Positions 51,348-56,974 of a stretch of 56,974 nt of DNA are shown one piece after another. Source of the DNA: an uncultured Clostridiaceae bacterium (lineage in GTDB: Bacteria > Bacillota > Clostridia > Lachnospirales > Lachnospiraceae); NCBI GenBank assembly GCA_902477765.1, contig CABSIM010000011.1:1-56974 (forward strand). Reading direction: 5' to 3'. A model generated the notes under the pieces. That model did not search any database and was not told the origin of the DNA. It worked only from the letters and a program-made list of their open reading frames with translations. The position numbers were made by a program, and so were the translations under genes. Within the stretch, counting starts at the first letter, position 1. The number at the start of each line of letters is the position of its first letter.

Positions 51348-52085
51348 ATGCAGCTGATAGACCGTGCCCTGAAAGCACTGGAGATCATGAGCAGGAATGC
51401 CGAGGGGATTTCCGTGTCGGAACTTTCGGATAAACTGGGGATACCTGCCAGCTCCACCCACCGGATCCTCTCCAGCCTGAAATCAAACCATTTTGTTCTT
51501 CAGGACGAGGAAACCAGAAAGTACCGGCTGGGCTACAAGATCTGCGGGATTGCCGCGGGTATTGCACGCGGAAGCGTTCTGACCATGTCAGCCAGGCCCT
51601 ATATGAAAAAACTTTCCGAATCCATAGACAGGAATGTTGTGCTCTGCATTATGGAAGAGCGCGCGGTTATGAACATTGCCAGCGTGGAACGGAAAGACTC
51701 CAACATGTACATGGTGAAGATCGGTTATGAAATGCCGGTGTATTCGACTTCGGCCGGCCGGGTGTTTGCCGCCTACATGGACCGGGAGCATGCACTGGAA
51801 CTTCTGGAACATGAGACCAGGACCAAGACAACGCCGTATACGAAAACCGATATGGGAGAACTGAACCGGGAACTGGACCAGATCCGGGGACAGGGATATG
51901 CCCTGATTGACGAAGAACTTCAGATGGGGATTCAGGGAGCTGCCTGCCCGATCTTCGGAATGAGCGGGGAAGTGGCGGCGGCACTGGCATTTACCACATT
52001 AAAAGAACATGACACAGCAGGCCTGGAAGGCAGAATCCGGGAACTGAAACGATGCGCGGAAGAAATTTCAGCCGCGATCCGTTAG
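51348..52085 (+). CDS. IclR family transcriptional regulator
   Basis: This 245-aa protein has the N-terminal winged helix (IMSRNAEGISVSELSDKLGI; ASSTHRILSSLKSN) and a C-terminal GAF-like ligand domain (VYSTSAGRVFAAYM; QGYALIDEELQMGIQGAACP). It starts an operon with an ABC transporter and a nucleoside phosphorylase and probably senses the transported compound or a product. The tandem palindrome upstream is its likely operator. Confidence 0.92.
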   Translation: MQLIDRALKALEIMSRNAEGISVSELSDKLGIPASSTHRILSSLKSNHFVLQDEETRKYRLGYKICGIAAGIARGSVLTMSARPYMKKLSESIDRNVVLCIMEERAVMNIASVERKDSNMYMVKIGYEMPVYSTSAGRVFAAYMDREHALELLEHETRTKTTPYTKTDMGELNRELDQIRGQGYALIDEELQMGIQGAACPIFGMSGEVAAALAFTTLKEHDTAGLEGRIRELKRCAEEISAAIR

Positions 52086-52108
52086 GAATGACAGGAAAGG
52101 GGACGAAT

Positions 52109-52855
52109 ATGAGCGAATACAGTGTGGAACTGAAAGGGCTGAACAAAATTTACAGCAATCTTCTGAAAGATGATACCATTGCGCTGCAGGACATCAACCT
52201 GCAGATCAAACCGGGGGAATTTATTTCCATCATCGGTCCGTCAGGATGCGGAAAATCCACGCTCCTCAGGATCATCGGAAACCTGGACAAACCCACATCC
52301 GGAACCATCGAATACCGGGACGGCGCAGACCAGCAGATGGGATTTGTGTTTCAGGATTCCGTGCTGCTGCCCTGGAAAAATGTAAGGGAAAATGCAGAAT
52401 TTCCTCTGGTAATTCAGAAGAAACAGACGAAAGAAAATGAGGAAAAGCTGGATGAACTGCTGGAACTGGCCGGACTTTCCGAGTTCAAGACCGCCCTTCC
52501 GAGAGAGCTTTCCGGCGGTATGAAGCAGAGGGTATCCATTGTCAGGGCTCTGTCCTATGACGCACCGCTTCTGCTGATGGATGAGCCGTTCGGTGCACTG
52601 GACGCGCTGACCAGAGACCATCTGAACGAAGAGCTCCTGAAAATCTGGAGAAAGACAAAGAAAACCATCATATTTGTCACCCACAGTATTGAAGAGGCCA
52701 CTTTCCTTTCCGACCGCGTCATCGTCATGTCGCCCAGACCCGGACGTGTAAAGGAGATCGTTTCCATCGACCTTCCGAGACCCAGGGGAGAAGTCACCAG
52801 GAATGACCCGAAGTTTACGGAATACAACAAATATCTGAGGGGGATTATCGGATGA
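52109..52855 (+). CDS. ABC transporter ATPase, SsuB/NrtD type
   Basis: This 248-aa protein has Walker A GPSGCGKSTLL near residue 45, Q-loop FQDSVLLPW, signature LSGGMKQRVSI and Walker B LLLMDEPFGALDALT. It belongs to the nitrate/sulfonate/taurine and thiamine-precursor class. I chose the ATG at 52109 with AAAGGGGA before it. It overlaps the next permease by 4 bp. Confidence 0.9.
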   Translation: MSEYSVELKGLNKIYSNLLKDDTIALQDINLQIKPGEFISIIGPSGCGKSTLLRIIGNLDKPTSGTIEYRDGADQQMGFVFQDSVLLPWKNVRENAEFPLVIQKKQTKENEEKLDELLELAGLSEFKTALPRELSGGMKQRVSIVRALSYDAPLLLMDEPFGALDALTRDHLNEELLKIWRKTKKTIIFVTHSIEEATFLSDRVIVMSPRPGRVKEIVSIDLPRPRGEVTRNDPKFTEYNKYLRGIIG

Positions 52856-53643
52856 AAAAGGGAAGCAGGATGCAGAAAGCCCTGATGACCGTCGGTGAGT
52901 ACGCACTTTCCATCGGTGTCTTCATTGCCGTATGGTGGATCTATGTGGCAGCCAAGGACGTGCCGGCCTACATTCTTCCGGCGCCTTCCAAAGTGTGGAA
53001 GAGCCTGGTGGAAATGTTTGCGGAAGGTACTGTCTACCCCCATCTCTGGACCACATTTTATGAGGTCATGCTGGGATTTCTGATCGGAGGATTTCTGGGC
53101 ATTGTCCTGGGATATATTTTCACAAAGATTGACGGACTGAAAACCATGCTGATGCCGTACCTGATTTTCCTTCAGACGGCGCCGAAGATCGCTCTGGTTC
53201 CGCTGTTTGTGGTATGGTTCGGAATCGGACTGGTTTCCAAGGTGGTTCTGATTATTTCCATGGTTCTGTTTCCGGTGCTGTCGGGCATGATGCTGGGACT
53301 GGAATCCATCCCGCCGGATGTACGGAATCTCATGAAGATTCTGAAAGCCACCAAATGGCAGGTATTTTCTCAGGTGGAGATGCAGTATTCTCTGCCGGCT
53401 CTGTTTGCCAGCCTGAAAGTGGGAATCGTGCAGGCCGTCATCGGTGCCATCGTGGCAGAGTGGATGTCCGGAAAGCAGGGACTGGGATATATTCTGACCT
53501 ATGCGTCTTCCACATATGACACACCCATGCTGCTGGCGGGAATTATTGTCACCATTATTCTGGGAATTGTCACCTATGAGGTGGTAAACGTACTGGAAAA
53601 CCGTTTCCTGTACTGGCATGAGTCAAAGAAAGATGAAAACTGA
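52852..53643 (+). CDS. ABC transporter permease 1, SsuC-like
   Basis: This 263-aa permease has about six membrane helices and the family's EAA loop (ESIPPDVRNLMKILKATKWQ). It starts within the last 4 bp of the ATPase gene (ATGA overlap). A second permease of the same type is encoded at 55904, which gives the system two different permeases. Confidence 0.9.
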   Translation: MKKGSRMQKALMTVGEYALSIGVFIAVWWIYVAAKDVPAYILPAPSKVWKSLVEMFAEGTVYPHLWTTFYEVMLGFLIGGFLGIVLGYIFTKIDGLKTMLMPYLIFLQTAPKIALVPLFVVWFGIGLVSKVVLIISMVLFPVLSGMMLGLESIPPDVRNLMKILKATKWQVFSQVEMQYSLPALFASLKVGIVQAVIGAIVAEWMSGKQGLGYILTYASSTYDTPMLLAGIIVTIILGIVTYEVVNVLENRFLYWHESKKDEN

Positions 53644-53816
53644 GCCCGAAGGTCCTGACTGCAGCCGGATCCTGGAAAACGGACCGGAGGAGAAACAGGA
53701 CGGAAAAGGCAGAGGACCGGACAACAAGGTCTGAACCGGAAAAGAGAACAGAAAAAGACCGGAAAAACATACAGAAACATACAAAGAACAGACAAAAGAT
53801 CAGGAGGAAAGAGTTC

Positions 53817-54620
53817 GTGAATTTTACGTCAGCTTCATCCCCGACCATGGACGGGAAAATGCCGCATCTGCTGTGTACAAAAGAGGATATCGGAGAGATT
53901 GTCCTGCTTCCGGGGGATCCGGGCCGGGTTTCCATGTTCAGCAGCCTGCTGGAAGATTTCAGGATCATCAGCAGCAGCCGGGAATACACGGTGGGCACAG
54001 GATTTTATGACGGAATCAAAATTACGGTGTGTTCCACGGGAATCGGTGCTCCGTCCACGGAAATTGCCGTGATCCAGCTGATTGCTCTCGGGGCACGGGC
54101 CCTGATCCGCATTGGCGGTACCGGAGTCATGAAGGAAGATGTACCCTGCGGTGCCATGGTGCTCAATACCGGAGCCGTCCGCATGGGAGGTGCTTCCTGC
54201 TTCTATGCACCTGCGGAATATCCTGCCATTGCCTCTTTCGAGGTGGTGGACTGTCTGAAAAGAGCCTGTGAGGAACAGGGAAGACAGTATGCCATGGGAA
54301 TCTGCATGTCCGTGGGTTCCTTCTACCATGGACAGGGGAGAAAGATGCCTTTCGAGACCGACTATGACGAAGAAGAAGTCCTGAAGAAATATATGAAATG
54401 GAATATCCTGAACATGGAAATGGAAGCGGAGACCATCTTTACGCTGGCGTCCCTGAACAATGTTCTGGCAGGCAGCATCTGTTCCGTGCACTGCAACCGC
54501 ATTACCGACCAGTGGCTGGTGGACAACGGACAGGCCCAGAAAGAAATGTGTGAGACTGCACTGGCGGCTTCCGCCCATCTTTACCGGGATTATCTTCACA
54601 GGGGAGAGAAGGAAGCATAA
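53817..54620 (+). CDS. Nucleoside phosphorylase, uridine phosphorylase-like
   Basis: This 267-aa enzyme has the PNP/UDP-1 fold: phosphate-site LLPGDPGRVSMF near residue 33, STGIGAPSTEIAVIQL near residue 73, IGGTG, and MEMEAETIF near residue 200, the ribose-binding Met-Glu motif. It cleaves a nucleoside with phosphate to base and ribose 1-phosphate. Start is GTG at 53817 with AGGAGG 9 nt before it. Its place between two subunits of one transporter suggests it acts on the imported compound. Uridine is the best guess, but not certain. Confidence 0.87.
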   Translation: MNFTSASSPTMDGKMPHLLCTKEDIGEIVLLPGDPGRVSMFSSLLEDFRIISSSREYTVGTGFYDGIKITVCSTGIGAPSTEIAVIQLIALGARALIRIGGTGVMKEDVPCGAMVLNTGAVRMGGASCFYAPAEYPAIASFEVVDCLKRACEEQGRQYAMGICMSVGSFYHGQGRKMPFETDYDEEEVLKKYMKWNILNMEMEAETIFTLASLNNVLAGSICSVHCNRITDQWLVDNGQAQKEMCETALAASAHLYRDYLHRGEKEA

Positions 54621-54636
54621 ATACTTCCTGAAAGCG

Positions 54637-54668
54637 ATAATTTTCTCCGGCGCATTCCGGAGGGATTA
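54637..54668 (+). other. Intercistronic hairpin before the substrate-binding gene
   Basis: CTCCGG (54645-54650) pairs with CCGGAG (54657-54662) around a 6-nt loop, with ATAAT/ATTAT outside. No T-run follows. Confidence 0.5.
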
Positions 54669-54704
54669 TAGATGAACAAGGTTTATGAAAAAGGAGAAAG
54701 AGCT

Positions 54705-55820
54705 ATGAGAAAAAGACTTTTAGCAACAGTCATGTGTGCGGCCATGGCCGTATCCCTGCTTGGCGGATGCAGCGCTGAAAGCGCTCAGAAGGCCAGCGAG
54801 GCACAGGAAACCACAACCGCAGCAGAAACAACAGCAGCAGAAACAACGGCAGAAGAAACCGCAGCAGACAGCAGCGAGGCAGCAGAAACAACCGCTGCAA
54901 ACGGTGATCTGAAAACCGTATCCATCCAGATTGACGGTTCTGCAGTTCCCTATTATGCACCGCTGTATCTGGCTCAGGAAAACGGCTATTTTGCTGAAGA
55001 AGGCCTGAATGTGGAGTTTTATTACGCAGCAGCAGCTGACATCGTGAAGAACGTTGCAGCAGGAAACGTGGAATTCGGCTTCCCCAACGCAGACGCAGTT
55101 GTAGCTGCAAGAGCACAGGGCATCCCGGTTAAAGTTGTTCACACCACATACCAGGAAGGTCTGGGAGCCATCATCTTCGGAACGGATTCCGGAATCGAGA
55201 CACCGGCTGACCTGAAAGGAAAGAAAGTGGCTGTTACAAGCCTTGGAAGCGCCAACTACTTCCAGCTGCAGGCAGCTATGGAATCCGTAGGAATGAGCAT
55301 CGACGATGTACAGGTTGAGATTGTGGGTACAGGAGCGATTCTGACTGCCCTGACCGAGGGACAGGTGGATGCCATCGTATTCTCCAAACTGAGAACCATC
55401 GAGCTGAACAACTCCGGCTATGCAGCCAGCGAGATCACATGCGACCAGTTCCTTCCGTCCTTCGGAAACATTGTGGTTGCAGGCGACAGCCTGATCGAAG
55501 AGGATCCGGAAATGGTTGACGGATTCTGCCGTGCTCTGAACAAAGCCATTGAATACATCATCGACGGCCATGTGGAAGAGGCTGTGGATATGTCCATTGA
55601 AAAATACGCTCCCACTTTTGCAGAAAAGAGAGACGTTGTAATCGAAATCCTCAACGATGTATTTATCAAGACCTTATGGCAGAGTGAGTACACAGAAGCC
55701 AACGGCATCGGTGCTTCCGATCCCGAGAAATGGCAGGCCCTGATCGATGATTCCAAGGAAATCGGAAATATTGATGAGAGCTTTGATGCAGCTGAGATTC
55801 TGTATACCCCGGCGGAATAA
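54705..55820 (+). CDS. NMT1/THI5-like ABC substrate-binding lipoprotein
   Basis: This 371-aa protein has a lipoprotein signal (lipobox LGGC, Cys21), an Ala/Glu/Thr-rich spacer to about residue 62, and an NMT1/THI5-type binding fold (SAVPYYAPLYLAQENGYFAE, then LKGKKVAVTSLGSANYFQLQ). The family binds pyrimidine thiamine precursors, sulfonates or other small compounds. With a nucleoside phosphorylase next door, a pyrimidine-like ligand is plausible. I chose the ATG at 54705, with AAAGGAGA before it, over one at 54672. Confidence 0.87.
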   Translation: MRKRLLATVMCAAMAVSLLGGCSAESAQKASEAQETTTAAETTAAETTAEETAADSSEAAETTAANGDLKTVSIQIDGSAVPYYAPLYLAQENGYFAEEGLNVEFYYAAAADIVKNVAAGNVEFGFPNADAVVAARAQGIPVKVVHTTYQEGLGAIIFGTDSGIETPADLKGKKVAVTSLGSANYFQLQAAMESVGMSIDDVQVEIVGTGAILTALTEGQVDAIVFSKLRTIELNNSGYAASEITCDQFLPSFGNIVVAGDSLIEEDPEMVDGFCRALNKAIEYIIDGHVEEAVDMSIEKYAPTFAEKRDVVIEILNDVFIKTLWQSEYTEANGIGASDPEKWQALIDDSKEIGNIDESFDAAEILYTPAE

Positions 55821-55833
55821 TCAGACATGATCT

Positions 55834-55874
55834 GCAGGGAAGCGGGACAGGGAAATTCTGTTTCCGCCCCCTGC
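55834..55874 (+). other. Intercistronic hairpin after the binding-protein gene
   Basis: GCAGGG (55834-55839) pairs with CCCTGC (55869-55874), with an inner GCGG/CCGC pair. No T-run follows. Position after a binding-protein gene mirrors the hairpin at 46472. Confidence 0.5.
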
Positions 55875-55903
55875 GGAGTACGATAGAATGAAGAGGTGAC
55901 CAT

Positions 55904-56683
55904 ATGTTTTACCGCAAATACAGGAAGACCATCCTTCCGGTGATCTTTTTTCCGATTCTCCTGATCGTGTGGGAGGCCTATATCCGGATTTTCCAGGTTC
56001 CCAGCTACCTGCTTCCGGGCCCTGTGGAACTGGCCCAGTCCATGGTGAAGCTGTTTGTCAGCGGAGGTGTCATGAAACACATCGCCGTAACCATGGAGGA
56101 GATTCTGATGGGTACCGCCATCGGTATTGCCATCGGTCTGGTACTGGGATATATCATGGCGAAAGTCCGTTTTATCGAGCGGATTGTCATGCCGTTTGTC
56201 ATCATTGTCCAGACAGCGCCCAAGATCTCTCTGGCTCCGCTGTTTATTCTGTGGATGGGACTGGGAATCGAGTCCAAATCGGCTCTGGTCATTCTGGTGG
56301 TGTCCTTCCCCATTATGATCAACGAAGTTTCAGCCATCCGTTCCATTGAAGACAATGTATATAATCTGATGAAGATTCTGAAGGCGTCCAGATGGCAGGC
56401 ATTTTACCACATCGAACTTCCGTATTCCGTGGAAATGCTGCTGTCGGGAATCAAGCTGGCCCTGACCCAGGCCATGACCGGTGCGGTCATCGGAGAGATG
56501 ATCGGTGCGAAGGCAGGCCTCGGATATCTTCTGACCCTCGGAAGCGAGACCTATGATATCAAAATGATTCTGAATGCGGTGATCCTTCTGAGCGTCATCG
56601 GACTGGCTCTGTATCTTATTTCGGAATTTATCGAAAAGAAGGCTCTTTACTGGAAAGTCATTGATAAGAATGTAATCGGGTAA
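55904..56683 (+). CDS. ABC transporter permease 2, SsuC-like
   Basis: This 259-aa permease is close in pattern to permease 1 of the operon (VQTAPKISLAPLFILWMGLG; SIEDNVYNLMKILKASRWQA) with about six helices. The two may form a heterodimer, or the two permeases may serve different binding proteins. It is the last gene before a terminator. Confidence 0.9.
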   Translation: MFYRKYRKTILPVIFFPILLIVWEAYIRIFQVPSYLLPGPVELAQSMVKLFVSGGVMKHIAVTMEEILMGTAIGIAIGLVLGYIMAKVRFIERIVMPFVIIVQTAPKISLAPLFILWMGLGIESKSALVILVVSFPIMINEVSAIRSIEDNVYNLMKILKASRWQAFYHIELPYSVEMLLSGIKLALTQAMTGAVIGEMIGAKAGLGYLLTLGSETYDIKMILNAVILLSVIGLALYLISEFIEKKALYWKVIDKNVIG

Positions 56684-56716
56684 AACATCTGGAAACTGAA
56701 TTATAAAATGGAAATG

Positions 56717-56764
56717 ACAGCTGTCTTTCCCATGTGAAATACATGGGAAGGGCAGCTGTTTTTT
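56717..56764 (+). terminator. Terminator of the iclR-transport operon
   Basis: ACAGCTG/CAGCTGT and CCCATGT/ACATGGG form a long stem with a small internal loop and 5-nt loop, followed by TTTTTTAT. Confidence 0.88.
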
Positions 56765-56928
56765 ATATGGTACGATGGTTTCCGACGGTGTATGGAAAGG
56801 TTTCCGGGGGATTTATCTGTTTATAAGATTTTTCAACAGTGTTGGAAAAAAACCTTGAAATAAGGAAATGTTTGCAGAAAAAAGAATTTCCATTGGAATT
56901 GCCTATAAAAAGTATATGAATCAAGTAT

Positions 56929-56957
56929 TTTACGTCATGTACAAATTTGTATATAAT
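56929..56957 (+). promoter_or_regulatory. Promoter at the right edge with palindrome in the spacer
   Basis: TTTACG, 17 nt and TATAAT. The spacer holds a perfect 12-bp palindrome, TACAAATTTGTA at 56940-56951, which could be an operator. The gene it drives lies outside the window. The other bases from 56765 to the edge show nothing more. Confidence 0.55.
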
Positions 56958-56974
56958 GAGAATAAATCAGATAA

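Noticed and set aside
1..56974. Mobile element, prophage, tRNA or rRNA genes
   Set aside because: No transposase, integrase, phage structural gene, attachment-site pair, cloverleaf or rRNA stretch was recognised.

Overview
The window looks like a chromosomal segment of an anaerobic, spore-forming member of the Clostridia, most likely Lachnospiraceae. The signs are a GC content that looks balanced by eye, strong AGGAGG ribosome sites with some TTG and GTG starts, Ala/Glu/Thr-rich lipoprotein leaders of the type common in that family, [FeFe]-hydrogenase and rubrerythrin genes, and a sporulation-type promoter. No rRNA, tRNA, phage, insertion sequence or CRISPR array was recognised. About 52 protein genes are supported. 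This looks like ordinary chromosome with several compact functional islands, not a mobile element.

Layout. 0.3-2.5 kb: two half-size chromate-transporter genes divergent from a LysR regulator. 2.5-5.7 kb: a probable surface-glycoprotein cassette, with a small anchor-domain protein, a choice-of-anchor-A protein with a Ser/Thr mucin-like linker ending in the same anchor domain, and a glycosyltransferase; a sigma-K-like promoter precedes the middle gene. 5.7-6.7 kb: azlCD. 6.9-10.6 kb: a PerR-controlled operon encoding a hydrogenase-rubredoxin fusion and a ferredoxin-rubrerythrin fusion, readable as an electron chain from H2 to peroxide. 10.8-18.8 kb: cardiolipin synthase, a cupin regulator with a LysE-type exporter, an ABC-class ATPase, an acetyltransferase, and a BlaI/BlaR1-type pair. 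19.1-27.1 kb: methyltransferase, a four-copy 102-bp hairpin repeat, a YcxB-like protein, a CorC/HlyC-type membrane protein, an L,D-transpeptidase, an M28 peptidase and an acetyltransferase. 27.3-29.4 kb: eda (fused to a VOC domain) and kdgK, with a KdgR-like operator. 29.7-33.9 kb: DUF2156 protein, Eis-like acetyltransferase, sirtuin, DUF951 and rpsF-ssb-rpsR. 34-43.6 kb: LysR/YitT divergent pair, M20 hydrolase, beta-helix lipoprotein, gamma-glutamyltransferase, rarA and bioY. 43.8-51.2 kb: nucleoside uptake operon (M20 hydrolase, BMP lipoprotein, ABC ATPase, two permeases, adenosine deaminase). 51.2-56.7 kb: IclR regulator, NMT1-type ABC transporter with two permeases, and a nucleoside phosphorylase.

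How the parts work together. The last 13 kb is a scavenging region: nucleosides or related compounds are imported, then deaminated or phosphorolysed. The eda-kdgK operon feeds uronate-derived 2-keto-3-deoxygluconate into glycolysis. The PerR operon is the most interesting block. Both of its long reading frames contain a strong internal Shine-Dalgarno sequence and ATG exactly at a rubredoxin-domain boundary, so four polypeptides may come from what looks like two fused genes. All functional statements rest on motif reading by eye; no database search was run.
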